From positions 4,991,501 to 5,055,500 of the forward strand of contig NZ_CP081966.1 in NCBI RefSeq assembly GCF_019823065.1: 64,000 nucleotides of DNA. The letters are read 5' to 3'. Origin of the DNA: Pseudomonas mosselii (GTDB lineage: Bacteria > Pseudomonadota > Gammaproteobacteria > Pseudomonadales > Pseudomonadaceae). Of the stretch, positions 16,458 to 33,659 are shown piece after piece. Both the position numbers and the translations under genes were made by a program. The notes under the pieces were generated by a model. It had not been told where the DNA came from. It did no database searches and saw only the letters and a program-made list of their open reading frames with translations. Within the stretch, counting starts at the first letter, position 1. Every line of letters starts with the position of its first letter.

Positions 16458-16769
16458 CTAGAAGTCAGCCAGTGGCCAAACCTCATAAGCCGGCGTTTCA
16501 TACGGGTGGCTCTGCTTGAGCGCGGCGACCACCTGGGCGATCAGCGCATCAGCCACCACCAGCTCCACCTTCCACTCCTCGACCACCTCGACCTGGCCGC
16601 CCTGCCCGAGGTACGGCTGGCTGCCGTCCAACGGGCGGAACTGGCCCTGGCCAAGGGTCTGCCAGGCGCAGTGGTCGTAGTCGCCGATGCGCCCGCCTCC
16701 AGCGGCGAACACGGCGGCCTTGACCACCTCGACATGGCTGTCGGGGACGAAGAAGGCGAGTTTGTACAC
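16458..16769 (-). CDS. Small Nif3/YqfO-like protein
   Basis: A 103-residue protein beginning (GTG) VYKLAFFVPDSHVEVVKAAV and ending QSHPYETPAYEVWPLADF. The motifs GAGxIGxYxxC (here AAGGGRIGDYDHCAWQT) and HPYETPAY are those of the domain inserted in YqfO/Nif3 proteins, which also occurs as a free-standing CutA-like protein. I chose the GTG at 16769 because longer frames run into purL. It follows purL by only 2 bases and is probably co-transcribed with it. No biochemical role is established to my knowledge. Confidence 0.8.
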   Translation of the reverse strand: MYKLAFFVPDSHVEVVKAAVFAAGGGRIGDYDHCAWQTLGQGQFRPLDGSQPYLGQGGQVEVVEEWKVELVVADALIAQVVAALKQSHPYETPAYEVWPLADF

Positions 16770-16771
16770 CC

Positions 16772-22407
<5,636 letters not shown>

Positions 22408-22411
22408 TGCC

Positions 22412-22466
22412 ATCGCGGGGCAAGCCCGCTCCCACGATATCGGTGGGAGCGGGCTTGCCCCGCGAT
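22412..22466. repeat. REP pair between mltF and tadA
   Basis: Arms 22412-22435 and 22443-22466 (24 bp, perfect) with core ATCGCGGGGCAAGCCCGCTC and a 7-base loop, between convergent genes. Confidence 0.88.
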
Positions 22467-22469
22467 CGA

Positions 22470-22952
22470 TCATTGACCTTTCGCCCGCCGCGCCTTGAAG
22501 AACTCACTCAAGATCGTTCCGCACTCCTCTGCCAGCACACCCCCCTCGAACATCACCCGATGGTTGAGAAACCCCTGGCTGAAGAACTGCCCCTGGCTCT
22601 GCACGATCCCCGCCTTGGGTTCCAGCGCCCCGTAGACCACCCGCGCCACCCGCGAATGGACGATCAACCCCGCGCACATGCTGCAAGGCTCCAGGGTCAC
22701 GTACAGGGTACTGCCCGGCAGCCGGTAGTTGCTGGCCGACTTGGCCGCGGCACGGATCGCCACCATTTCGGCGTGGGCGCTGGGGTCGCTGTCGATGATC
22801 GGCCGGTTGAAACCCTGGCCGATCACCTGGCCGTGCTGCACCAGCACCGCGCCCACCGGCACCTCGCCCAAGGCCGCGCCCTCGGCGGCCAGCTCCAGGG
22901 CCAGGCGCATGAATTCCTGGTCGCGGCTGCGATCGATGATCTGCGGTCGCAT
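22470..22952 (-). CDS. tadA: tRNA-specific adenosine deaminase
   Basis: A 160-residue zinc enzyme that deaminates A34 to inosine in tRNA-Arg. It has the cytidine-deaminase-fold motifs DPSAHAEMVAIRAA (His-Ala-Glu) and TLEPCSMCAGLIVHSRV (PCxxC), preceded by GEVPVGAVLVQHGQVIG. I start at the ATG at 22952, which overlaps the stop of the upstream oxidase gene (TGATG), so the two are coupled. Length fits the family. Confidence 0.94.
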   Translation of the reverse strand: MRPQIIDRSRDQEFMRLALELAAEGAALGEVPVGAVLVQHGQVIGQGFNRPIIDSDPSAHAEMVAIRAAAKSASNYRLPGSTLYVTLEPCSMCAGLIVHSRVARVVYGALEPKAGIVQSQGQFFSQGFLNHRVMFEGGVLAEECGTILSEFFKARRAKGQ

Positions 22953-24334
22953 CAGACTACCGCGATCGCGGCCATCAGGCCGGTTTCCATGTGATCGATG
23001 ACATGGCAATGGAACATCCAGGTGCCTGGGTTATCCGCCACCAGCGCCACCTGGGCCCGCTCGTTCTTGCCCAGCAGGTAGGTGTCGGTGAACCACGGCT
23101 CGACGATCTTGCGCCGATTGGAGGCGATCACCTTGAAACTCATGCCATGCAGGTGGATAGGGTGCTGGTACTGAGTCATGTTCTTCAGCTCGAGGATGTA
23201 GCTCTTGCCCTTCTGCAGCGTGGCGATTGGCCGGTCGGCGCAGGTCTTGTCGGTGATGTCCCAGGCCTGGCCATTGATCTGCCACAAGCTCGGCGGCTTG
23301 CCGTTCTCGGTGTTCACCGAGACCTTGCCGACCCATTCGAAATTGAAGTTGAGCTTCTCGGCGTTCTCCAGGTCCGGCTCGGCAACCGGGTTGGGCGGCA
23401 GGGCCTTGGGCCAGTCGCCGGGCGCCTCGCTGCTGGCCACCGAGCGCAGGGTGCCCAGGCGTACGAAGCCGTCTCGCAGGGAAACTTCCTCGCCCGCCTC
23501 GGGCATGCGGATGGCCAGACAGATGCGCATGCCCGGCCCAAGCCAGTACTCGTCGTCCAGCGGTCGCGGGGTCACCGGATTGCCATCGAGAGCGTAGATC
23601 ATCGCCTCGCAGTTGCCCTTGAGGTTCAAGCGGTAAGTCCAGGTGTTGTCCAGGTTCAGCAGGCGTACCCGCACCACCTGCCCGGCCGGCAGTTCGGTGA
23701 CCGACTCAGCCTGGCCGTTGATGGTGATCAGGCGCCCGGCGGTGCCGTTGCGGGCCGCCTCGCGGGGGATGCTGAACGGCAGCCAGGCGCCCTGCTCGTC
23801 CACGTGCCAGTTCTTCAGGCTCAGCGTGCGTTCGTGCCTGAAGCCGGTCGGTTCGCGTTCCTCGACGATCAGCGGGCCGACCAGGCCGCGCCCCAGTTCC
23901 TCGGAGCTGCTCACATGGGGGTGATACCAGTAGCTGCCGGCATCCGGCACACGGAACTTGTAATCGAAATATTCGCCGGGCTTGACCGGCAATTGCGACA
24001 CGTACGGCACGCCGTCCATTTCCAGCGGCAGGCGGATACCGTGCCAATGGATGGTGGTCTCGACGGGCAGATGGTTGATGAAGCGCACCCGCAACCAGGT
24101 ACCCTGGCGCACCCGCAGCTCGGTGCCCGGCGCCGACGGACCGAAGGCCCAGGCCTCGGTCTTGAAACCTGGTACCAGCTCGACGTCCAAGGGCGCTGCG
24201 ATCAGCTCGTAGTCGTGCCCGGCGTTGTCGTCCTCGACCTTGCCCAGCCAGTAGCGTGCCGCGCCTCCGGCGCCCAGGCCTACCACCACCAGGCCGGTCA
24301 GGCCCTTGAGCATTTGTCGACGGGTAAAGGACAT
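22952..24334 (-). CDS. Tat-exported multicopper oxidase
   Basis: A 460-residue periplasmic multicopper oxidase of the CueO/laccase type. It opens with a Tat signal (MSFTRRQMLKGLTGLVVVGL). All four copper motifs are present: TTIHWHGIRLP, SYWYHPHVSS, HPIHLHGMSF and MFHCHVIDHMETGLM, so type 1, 2 and 3 copper sites should form. The methionine-rich insert of CueO is absent, so a specific copper-tolerance role is not assured. It is first in a unit with tadA. Confidence 0.9.
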   Translation of the reverse strand: MSFTRRQMLKGLTGLVVVGLGAGGAARYWLGKVEDDNAGHDYELIAAPLDVELVPGFKTEAWAFGPSAPGTELRVRQGTWLRVRFINHLPVETTIHWHGIRLPLEMDGVPYVSQLPVKPGEYFDYKFRVPDAGSYWYHPHVSSSEELGRGLVGPLIVEEREPTGFRHERTLSLKNWHVDEQGAWLPFSIPREAARNGTAGRLITINGQAESVTELPAGQVVRVRLLNLDNTWTYRLNLKGNCEAMIYALDGNPVTPRPLDDEYWLGPGMRICLAIRMPEAGEEVSLRDGFVRLGTLRSVASSEAPGDWPKALPPNPVAEPDLENAEKLNFNFEWVGKVSVNTENGKPPSLWQINGQAWDITDKTCADRPIATLQKGKSYILELKNMTQYQHPIHLHGMSFKVIASNRRKIVEPWFTDTYLLGKNERAQVALVADNPGTWMFHCHVIDHMETGLMAAIAVV

Positions 24335-24659
24335 CGGTGCGGGTACCTCGTGTTTTGCACAATCAGTCTGCCAGCAATGGCCGGCGATGAAGGGCGAATA
24401 CGATACACCTGCAAATAGGAAAGATTAAGTGAAGTGTTGTCGCAACGGCTGACAGGCAGGCCCCCCCCCGGCCAGCGCAGCCGAGACCGGACACTGCACC
24501 GAAAATGACTGCTCGGGCTAGCAATTCAACCAAGGCGCCTGCACTATCACGCACCGTCCCCGCACGCTGCGATTCGAGACTTTGCATCATGTGTTGTGCC
24601 CCTGGGTGAGCAGATACGCTTGTTGTCGGTGGATATCGACCAGCCTCCATAGCGTCTGG
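24335..24659. other. Intergenic region with a poly-C tract
   Basis: About 325 bp between the oxidase gene and the lipoprotein gene, both reading outwards, so it should hold both promoters. It contains a run of about nine C near 24461-24470. I see no further repeat, RNA or convincing gene. Confidence 0.4.
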
Positions 24660-25451
24660 ATGCTGATGTTCAGTGCGCTTTTGATCGCCTGCCAATCGCC
24701 GCGCGAGGCGCTGCAAGAACTGGCTGAAGAGCATGGCCGACATTTGCAGGTGCTGCCGGGCCACACCTACCCGCTCGTCATGCTAGCGCCGCCCCCCGCA
24801 GCAAAGTTAACCCGCCTGCGTGTCTACCTGGAAGGCGATGGTCACGCCTGGTCAACGGCCACTCAACCCAGCCTGGACCCGAGCCCGCACAATCTGCTGG
24901 TACCACGGCTGGCGCTCAATGATCCGACCCCGAATGTGTATTTGGCACGCCCCTGCCAGTTCATCATGGCCGCAGCCTGCCAACCCTCCCTGTGGACCCA
25001 TCGACGATTCTCCAGTGAGGTGGTTACTCGCCTCAGCCAAGCGCTGGACCAGTTGAAGCAGCAATATGCCAACAGGGAATTCGAACTGGTGGGGTATTCA
25101 GGTGGTGCCGCCCTCGCCTTGTTGTTGGCGGCCCAGCGCAACGATGTTACCCAGGTGCAAAGTCTCGCTGGCAACCTCAGTCCACATCTGTGGGCAAGAA
25201 TGAAAGGCTTGTCGCCACTCGAGGGCTCATTGGATCCGCTGGACTATCGCGATCGGCTTGCCTCGCTACCTCAACGTCATTTCATTGGAGCAGCAGACCC
25301 AATCATCCCTGCCAGCTTGGCCGATAGTTACCAACAGGCGCTTGGCTCCCCCCTCTCCCAATGTGTCCTTGTACAACAAGCAAGCCATGACAGAGGGTGG
25401 GAGGCAACATGGCGCCAGTGGGCTCAAACACCGCTGGCACCGCTCCCTTAA
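24660..25451 (+). CDS. Putative lipoprotein with alpha/beta-hydrolase fold
   Basis: From the ATG at 24660 the product has 263 residues and a short lipoprotein signal (MLMFSALLIAC, lipobox LIAC). A hydrolase domain follows with the nucleophile elbow FELVGYSGGAALALLL (GxSxG-type serine), a later Asp in FIGAADPIIP and a His in QQASHDRGWEATW, a plausible catalytic triad. YLEGDGHAW may supply the oxyanion region. A longer frame starting upstream at 24582 would bury the signal. It probably acts on an ester or lipid in the envelope; the substrate is unknown. Base composition looks less GC-rich than in the neighbours. Confidence 0.7.
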   Translation: MLMFSALLIACQSPREALQELAEEHGRHLQVLPGHTYPLVMLAPPPAAKLTRLRVYLEGDGHAWSTATQPSLDPSPHNLLVPRLALNDPTPNVYLARPCQFIMAAACQPSLWTHRRFSSEVVTRLSQALDQLKQQYANREFELVGYSGGAALALLLAAQRNDVTQVQSLAGNLSPHLWARMKGLSPLEGSLDPLDYRDRLASLPQRHFIGAADPIIPASLADSYQQALGSPLSQCVLVQQASHDRGWEATWRQWAQTPLAPLP

Positions 25452-25710
25452 GACCTGGCCTGGACGAGGCTCTTCGCCTAATCGTTGAGTGCCGTTAGTA
25501 CTGAGTGGCAGTTCCAAAAAGCTGCCGCGAAGCATTCTTTAGGCTTTTTAGTTCGGTTTTATCGTTTTCATGATGAATTTTCCTGCAGGCATCGTGTAGA
25601 TTGCACGCGTTTAAAATCAGCACTTCACCGACACGCTGGCTGGGATGCCTATAACAAACGCTGATGCGCAGTGTTCCCTGCCGGTTTCTCCCTGTAAGGA
25701 TACGACTGTC

Positions 25711-28008
25711 TTGAGCATCCACCTCTTGCGCCGCTCGCTGTTGGCGCTGTCTGTCGCCGCGGCTACTGCCCATGCCACACCCGCACCCGACTTCAACCAT
25801 GACCTGAGTACAGGGGCCTACAACAGCTCCGGTGATGTATTCAACAACGTCACTTTCACCGGCACGTCGCAGAATGCAGGTGTAACGTTGGTTAACGTGA
25901 CCCTGGCGGGCAACCTGGTCAACCAGGGCAAAATCAACCTGGCGGCTGCGAATACCAGCGATGTCCTGTCGGGTATCAGCATGACCCTCAACTCTACCGC
26001 CACCGGCGACCTGGTCAACCAGGGCGACATTACGGTAAACAGCAATAGCGCCATGGGGCTGGACCTGTACCTGGCGAAGATTACGGGTGAAGTGAACAAC
26101 AACGGCAACATCGCTGTGACTGGCGAAGGTGCCAATGGCATGATGATCACCTCGACCCAGGCGAACATCAACAACTCGGTCACCATCACCGCTCGCGGCA
26201 TCGACTCTGCGGGTATCGAAGTTGAGAACGCCCGCTTCACCGCTCAAGTGTTGGGTGGCGACTTCAAGACCGCTATCAACAATAGCGGGACGATCTCGGC
26301 CGATGGGGTGGGCATTCACTTTGTCAGCCTCGACCCCTCGGGCGGTTTCAGCATTTTCGCCATCACGCAGACAAGTGGCCTGATCGAAGGCGGCACTGCG
26401 GCAATTCTGGCGGACGACAACACCTCGCCCTCTTATTTCTACTGGCACGCCGGGCAAATAAAAGGTGACCTGCTGGGTTTGAACGGTGTGCTGGTGAGCG
26501 GTGAAGCGATATTCGATGGCTCGACCATCCGTGCCGGTTACGTCGATATCGACGGTGGTCGCCTGACGCTGCTCCGCCCACAGACGACCATCGTGGGCGG
26601 CCTGGACCTGGACAGCGACACTGCGCGCCTGCGTCTGCTGCTGGATAACGACACATTGCCTGAAACGCCGATTCTCAAAGTCACAGGCAACACCTACTTC
26701 TCTGAGGGTAGCCAGGTCGAACTGCAAGCTCGCTCCGACGACTTCCGTACACCAGCCCAGGGCACTCGTTACACCCTCATCAACTCAGGCACCTGGGAAG
26801 ATCCGCAGAACTTGTCCGTGGTTTCCTCCTCGGCACTGCTCGAGGTGAAAAGCTTCGGCATCGAAGGCCAGGATCTCAAAGCGCTGGTCGCCACCCGCAG
26901 TGACGAGGCGATCACACAGGGCCTGCAGGATGCCAGTGGCTCGGACAACGCGGTGAACGCGATCAAGCCGCTCAAGAACACCGTCTTGGGCCTGATGGAC
27001 GAAAGCGACCCGGTGTTCCAGCGTTTCGCCAACGCCGCCACCAACGAAGAACTGGCCAAGCTTGCCGAAACCCTGACCCCGGATGTCAGCCGTGGGGTGA
27101 TTCATGCCGCCACCAGCGGCCAGAACCTGGTCACAAGCGCCATCAACCGTCGCGCCAGCAAAGCGCGCAACGGCCAGTCCTCCGGTGACGTCCTGGCAGA
27201 ACAAGGCATATGGCTGCAAGCGCTGTCCAGCGATGCCAACCAGGACAGCCGCCGCGGCGTCGACGGCTACGACGCCAAGACACACGGCATTGCCGTGGGT
27301 GCGGACGGCAAGCTCGACGCCAATACCACCCTGGGCGTGGCGTACAGCTACCTCACCAGCAATGTGAAATCCGACCTGGGCAGCAAAACCGACGTCAGCG
27401 GCCATGCACTGACCTTGTACGGCAACTGGGCCCGTGACAACTTCTTCGTCGACACCTCGCTGATGTATGGCTGGAACGACAACGAGTCCAAACGCTACAT
27501 CGCCGGTACCCGCGCCAAGGCCGACTACGACAGTGAAATCTTCGGCGTCAACGCCCTGGCAGGCTACACCTTCCAGCTCGACAAGCAGTGGCTGCTGGAA
27601 CCACAGGTCGGTGCGCGCTATGCCAACGTGTCGATTGATTCGTACCGTGAAAAAGGCAGCTCAGCAGCCCTCAACGTCGGCAGCCAGCGCTATGAAATCG
27701 GCGAGATGGGCCTGGGCGCTCGCCTGGCGGCCGCTTTCGACGTGGGTGTAGGCACCCTGGAACCGGAAGCCAAGCTGATGGCCTGGCACGACTTCATCGC
27801 TGACAAGGCCAGCACCACCTCCACCTTCGTCCTTGGAGGCACCCCGTTCACCACCACGGGCGCGAAACCTGCGCGCGACAGCTACGAGCTGGGACTGGGT
27901 GCAAACTACCGCGTGGGCGCGTGGAGCGTAGGAGGCACGTACAACTACCTGGCCAGCAGCGGCTTCAACGCTGACACCTTCAGTGCGAACGTGCGTTACG
28001 ACTTCTGA
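25711..28008 (+). CDS. Type V autotransporter
   Basis: I start at the TTG at 25711, 10 bases after AAGGA, giving 765 residues; an in-frame ATG 22 codons earlier lacks a ribosome site. The signal peptide is SIHLLRRSLLALSVAAATAHA. The passenger has beta-helix-like degenerate repeats (GNLVNQGKI, GDLVNQGDI, GEVNNNGNI) and pertactin-like asparagine-rich phrases. The last 270 residues form an autotransporter beta-barrel (GVDGYDAKTHGIAVGADGKL, DVSGHALTLYGNWARDNFFV) ending in the F-terminal strand FSANVRYDF. No protease or lipase motif is visible in the passenger, so it is probably an adhesin; that is inference. A strong terminator follows. Confidence 0.82.
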   Translation: MSIHLLRRSLLALSVAAATAHATPAPDFNHDLSTGAYNSSGDVFNNVTFTGTSQNAGVTLVNVTLAGNLVNQGKINLAAANTSDVLSGISMTLNSTATGDLVNQGDITVNSNSAMGLDLYLAKITGEVNNNGNIAVTGEGANGMMITSTQANINNSVTITARGIDSAGIEVENARFTAQVLGGDFKTAINNSGTISADGVGIHFVSLDPSGGFSIFAITQTSGLIEGGTAAILADDNTSPSYFYWHAGQIKGDLLGLNGVLVSGEAIFDGSTIRAGYVDIDGGRLTLLRPQTTIVGGLDLDSDTARLRLLLDNDTLPETPILKVTGNTYFSEGSQVELQARSDDFRTPAQGTRYTLINSGTWEDPQNLSVVSSSALLEVKSFGIEGQDLKALVATRSDEAITQGLQDASGSDNAVNAIKPLKNTVLGLMDESDPVFQRFANAATNEELAKLAETLTPDVSRGVIHAATSGQNLVTSAINRRASKARNGQSSGDVLAEQGIWLQALSSDANQDSRRGVDGYDAKTHGIAVGADGKLDANTTLGVAYSYLTSNVKSDLGSKTDVSGHALTLYGNWARDNFFVDTSLMYGWNDNESKRYIAGTRAKADYDSEIFGVNALAGYTFQLDKQWLLEPQVGARYANVSIDSYREKGSSAALNVGSQRYEIGEMGLGARLAAAFDVGVGTLEPEAKLMAWHDFIADKASTTSTFVLGGTPFTTTGAKPARDSYELGLGANYRVGAWSVGGTYNYLASSGFNADTFSANVRYDF

Positions 28009-28020
28009 TCAACGTCTTCG

Positions 28021-28064
28021 CCTGAAACGACAAAGCCCGCTGATGCGGGCTTTGTCGTTTCAGG
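28021..28064. terminator. Bidirectional terminator between the autotransporter gene and guaA
   Basis: A perfect 20-bp stem (CCTGAAACGACAAAGCCCGC at 28021-28040 with its complement at 28045-28064) and loop TGAT. The stem itself carries AAA and TTT tracts. The flanking genes converge on it. Confidence 0.85.
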
Positions 28065-28089
28065 CTGTCGGGCTATGCCGGACGCGGGA

Positions 28090-29667
28090 TCATTCCCACT
28101 CGATGGTCGCCGGCGGCTTGCTCGACACGTCATAGGTGACGCGGGAGATGCCGTCGATTTCATTGATGATACGACTGCTGACGGTTTCCAGCAGCTCGTA
28201 CGGCAGGTGCGCCCAGCGCGCGGTCATGAAGTCCACGGTCTCGACGGCACGCAGGGCCACGACCCAGGCGTAGCGACGGCCGTCGCCGACGACGCCGACC
28301 GACTTGACCGGCTGGAACACCACGAACGCCTGGCTGGTCTTGTGGTACCAGTCGGCCTTGCGCAGTTCTTCGATGAAGATATGGTCGGCGCGACGCAGGA
28401 TGTCGGCGTACTCCTTCTTCACTTCACCCAGGATGCGCACGCCCAGGCCCGGGCCCGGGAACGGGTGGCGGTAGACCATGTCGTACGGCAGGCCCAGCTC
28501 CAGGCCGATCTTGCGTACTTCGTCCTTGAACAGCTCGCGCAGCGGCTCGACCAGCTTGAGGTTCATTTCCTCCGGCAGGCCACCGACGTTGTGGTGCGAC
28601 TTGATCACATGGGCCTTGCCGCTCTTGGCGCCGGCCGACTCGATCACGTCGGGGTAGATGGTGCCCTGGGCGAGGAACTGGATGTTCTCCAGCTTGCTGG
28701 CCTCGGCATCGAACACGTCGATGAAGGTGCGACCAATGATCTTGCGCTTCTTCTCAGGGTCGGCTTCGCCGGCCAGGTTGTCGAGGAACTGCTTCTCGGC
28801 ATCGGCGCGGATGACCTTGACGCCCATGTTCTCCTTGAACATGGCCATCACCTGGTCGCCTTCGTGCAGGCGCAGCAGGCCGTTGTCGACGAATACGCAG
28901 GTCAGCTGGTCGCCGATGGCGCGGTGCAGCAGCGCGGCAACCACGGAGGAGTCGACGCCGCCGGACAGGCCGAGCAGGACGTTGGCCGAACCGACCTGTG
29001 CGCGTACCTGGGCAATGGCGTCCTCGACGATGTTCGAGGCGGTCCACAGGGCTTCGCAGCCGCAGATGTCCTTGACGAAGCGCGACAGGATGCGACCGCC
29101 TTGCTTGGTGTGGGTCACTTCCGGGTGGAACTGCACGCCGTAGTAGCCCAGGGCGTCGTCGTACATGCCGGCGATCGGGCAGCTCGGGGTACTGGCCAGC
29201 ACATGGAAGTTGCCCGGCATCTGGGTGACTTTGTCGCCGTGGCTCATCCACACGTCCAGGCCCAGCACGCCATCGTCATCGACATGGTCTTCAATGCCGT
29301 CGAGCAGGCGGCTCTTGCCGACCACGTCGACGCGGGCATAGCCGAACTCGCGCAGGTCGGAACCTTCGACCTTGCCGCCCATCTGCTCGGCCATGGTCTG
29401 CATGCCGTAGCAGATGCCCAGCACCGGGACCTTCAGGTCGAACACCGCTTGCGGGGCGCGTGGGCTGTTGGCTTCGTGGACCGACTCGGGGCCACCGGCC
29501 AGGATGATGCCGCGCGGGTTGAATTCGCGGATCGCTTCATCGTCCATGTCGAACGGGTGCAGCTCGCAGTACACGCCGATCTCGCGCACGCGGCGGGCGA
29601 TCAGTTGGGTGTACTGGGAACCGAAATCGAGGATCAGGATGCGGTGAGCGTGAATGTCGAGGGCCAT
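28090..29667 (-). CDS. guaA: GMP synthase (glutamine-hydrolysing)
   Basis: A 525-residue enzyme converting XMP to GMP with ATP and glutamine. The N-terminal class I glutaminase has the nucleophile in [17 protein letters not shown] and the HPEVTHT His/Glu pair. The ATP-pyrophosphatase domain has the PP-loop [16 protein letters not shown]. The C-terminal dimerisation domain ends [13 protein letters not shown]. It lies downstream of guaB with a 75-bp gap containing a hairpin, the usual guaBA arrangement. Confidence 0.97.
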   Translation of the reverse strand: MALDIHAHRILILDFGSQYTQLIARRVREIGVYCELHPFDMDDEAIREFNPRGIILAGGPESVHEANSPRAPQAVFDLKVPVLGICYGMQTMAEQMGGKVEGSDLREFGYARVDVVGKSRLLDGIEDHVDDDGVLGLDVWMSHGDKVTQMPGNFHVLASTPSCPIAGMYDDALGYYGVQFHPEVTHTKQGGRILSRFVKDICGCEALWTASNIVEDAIAQVRAQVGSANVLLGLSGGVDSSVVAALLHRAIGDQLTCVFVDNGLLRLHEGDQVMAMFKENMGVKVIRADAEKQFLDNLAGEADPEKKRKIIGRTFIDVFDAEASKLENIQFLAQGTIYPDVIESAGAKSGKAHVIKSHHNVGGLPEEMNLKLVEPLRELFKDEVRKIGLELGLPYDMVYRHPFPGPGLGVRILGEVKKEYADILRRADHIFIEELRKADWYHKTSQAFVVFQPVKSVGVVGDGRRYAWVVALRAVETVDFMTARWAHLPYELLETVSSRIINEIDGISRVTYDVSSKPPATIEWE

Positions 29668-29701
29668 GACTCAATCTCGTCAGTGGAAATCGGAAACGAC
29701 A

Positions 29702-29723
29702 CGGGGCTGTCATGACAGCCCCG
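29702..29723. other. Intercistronic hairpin between guaB and guaA
   Basis: A perfect 22-bp palindrome made of CGGGGCTGTCA and its complement, between the guaB stop and the guaA start, with no T-tract after it on the minus strand. It may be an RNA-stability hairpin rather than a terminator. Confidence 0.5.
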
Positions 29724-29742
29724 CTTGCTATTGCTTGAAGCC

Positions 29743-31856
<2,114 letters not shown>

Positions 31857-31906
31857 GCTTGAGGCGGGCCTGGGAACTGCGGTAAGGACGCAATTCTACC
31901 GCCTGC

Positions 31907-32662
31907 TCAGGCGCTCAGGTAGCGACCGATCAACGCCAGGCCGCTGGCCAGCACCAGCCAGGTGACCAGCCGCACGAAGGCCTCGCGGGACAGCCTCAGC
32001 GTCAACCGTCGACCCAGCCAGGTACCGATGAACATCACCGGCAGCAGGCAGGCGGCCAGCAGCAACAGGCTGGCGTCGGCATACACCCCGGCGATCAGGA
32101 ACAGCGACAGGCGCACCACCGTGCTGCAACTGATCAGCGCGACCTGGGTCGCCCGCACCTGCTCCTTGGCCTCCAGCCGCGCACTGAGGTAGATCGCGTA
32201 CAGAAAACCACCACTGCCGAACAGGGCGCCGAACAACCCGCCTACCGTCCCCATGGGCACCGCCCAGGCGCCCGACAGGTTCGCCGGCCGTACCTTCACC
32301 GCCAGGCCATAGACCGCATAGGCGGTGACGAACAGCCCCATCAGCAACAGCAGCACATCGGACTTCAGGCGCAGCAGGAACACCACGCCCAGCGTGCAGC
32401 CCACGGCCATGAACGGCAGCAGCCTGAGCAGTTCGCCGCGCACCACGTCGCGCCGCGACGGTAGCAGGTTGCCGAAGGCGGCGACGAAGTCCAGCAGCAC
32501 CAGCAACGGAACGATCCGCGACAATGGCATGAAATGGATCAGCACGGGGCCAGCGACCAGCGCGGTGCCGAAACCGGCGATGCCGAAGACGATATAAGCC
32601 ACCCCCACACCTAGCAGGATGGGTAGCCAGTCGAGCATGGAAAACGACAGTTGAGCGAGCAT
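31907..32662 (-). CDS. TauE/SafE-family sulfite/anion permease
   Basis: A 251-residue inner-membrane protein with about eight hydrophobic spans. It starts MLAQLSFSMLDWLPILLGVG and has the family's glycine-rich repeats (AYIVFGIAGFGTALVAGPVL in the first half, GTVGGLFGALFGSGGFLYAI in the second). The family exports or imports small sulfur- or carbon-containing anions; the substrate cannot be told here. It diverges from the LysR gene by 97 bp, which suggests control by that regulator. Confidence 0.85.
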   Translation of the reverse strand: MLAQLSFSMLDWLPILLGVGVAYIVFGIAGFGTALVAGPVLIHFMPLSRIVPLLVLLDFVAAFGNLLPSRRDVVRGELLRLLPFMAVGCTLGVVFLLRLKSDVLLLLMGLFVTAYAVYGLAVKVRPANLSGAWAVPMGTVGGLFGALFGSGGFLYAIYLSARLEAKEQVRATQVALISCSTVVRLSLFLIAGVYADASLLLLAACLLPVMFIGTWLGRRLTLRLSREAFVRLVTWLVLASGLALIGRYLSA

Positions 32663-32759
32663 CGCAGCAATTCCTCGGGAGACCCCAGAAGGTTAGCCAG
32701 CGACAAGCCATGCCGACTAATATGCCTTTACGCCAAGAGATATCTGAAAAAGGCATGAC

Positions 32760-33659
32760 ATGACCTCGATCCGCCAACTGCGCTACTTCGTCGAAATCGC
32801 CGAGGCCGGCAGCTTCAGTGCCGCCGCCGAGCGGCTGTACATCGCCCAGTCGGCTCTCAGCCGACAGATCAAGGAACTGGAGCTGCACCTGGGGTCCGCG
32901 TTGTTCGAACGCACCGCGCGCCAGCCACGGCTGACCGCCGCAGGATTGGCTTTCCTCGACCGCGCCCGACATCTGCTGGCCGACCTGGACAAAGCCGAAC
33001 GTCTGGCCCGCGAGGTGGGCCAGGGCCTGCGTGGCAGTCTGCGGCTGAACCACTCCAGTACCGTGCCGTTGACTGGACAACTGCTGCAGCGCCTCGGCAC
33101 CTACCTCGCGGACAACCCCGGCGTCTCCCTGGAGATCGCCCAGCAATCGTCGGAGGCGCAACTTCAGGACATCGCCGAGGGCCGCCTGGAAATCGGTCTG
33201 CTGCGCCTGCCGGTGCTGCGCCAGCACGAGGGCGTGGAGTTGCATGCGCTATTCGACGAGCCCCTGCTGCTGGCGGTGGCGGCGAGCCATCCACTGGCCA
33301 CGGCTGGCAGTGTCCGACTGGGGCAACTGCGCGAGGAACGCTTCATTTCCATACCCCATCGTCAGCGCGGCGGCTTGAGCTACCTGTCGGCGTCGCTGTG
33401 CATGAACGAGGGATTCTTTCCCCAGGCGGCGCAGGTGGTATCGCGCAAGACCACCCAACTGCAGCTTATCCAGGCTGGGTTCGGGGTGGCGTTGCTGCCC
33501 CTGAGCATGCGCGAAATCGCCCCGCCCTCGGTCACCTTCGTGCCGCTGACCGAGGCCTGCCAGAGCACCGTGGCCCTGGCCTGCCGACGCGACGCGGGAG
33601 CGCTGTCGAGAAAGCTACTGGACAGCCTGCGCTTGCCACAGGGCGATCAGGGCATGTAG
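32760..33659 (+). CDS. LysR-family transcriptional regulator
   Basis: A 299-residue regulator. The N-terminal helix-turn-helix is canonical (IRQLRYFVEIAEAGSFSAAA, ERLYIAQSALSRQIKELELH). A periplasmic-binding-like effector domain follows (LRGSLRLNHSSTVPLTGQLL). It probably controls the divergent TauE/SafE permease. Its last 13 bases overlap the end of the convergent amidase gene. Confidence 0.9.
   Translation: MTSIRQLRYFVEIAEAGSFSAAAERLYIAQSALSRQIKELELHLGSALFERTARQPRLTAAGLAFLDRARHLLADLDKAERLAREVGQGLRGSLRLNHSSTVPLTGQLLQRLGTYLADNPGVSLEIAQQSSEAQLQDIAEGRLEIGLLRLPVLRQHEGVELHALFDEPLLLAVAASHPLATAGSVRLGQLREERFISIPHRQRGGLSYLSASLCMNEGFFPQAAQVVSRKTTQLQLIQAGFGVALLPLSMREIAPPSVTFVPLTEACQSTVALACRRDAGALSRKLLDSLRLPQGDQGM

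Noticed and set aside
24461..24470. Poly-C tract as a phase-variation switch
   Set aside because: It lies in a non-coding gap about 190 bp from the next start and outside any recognisable promoter element, so there is no evidence that its length matters.
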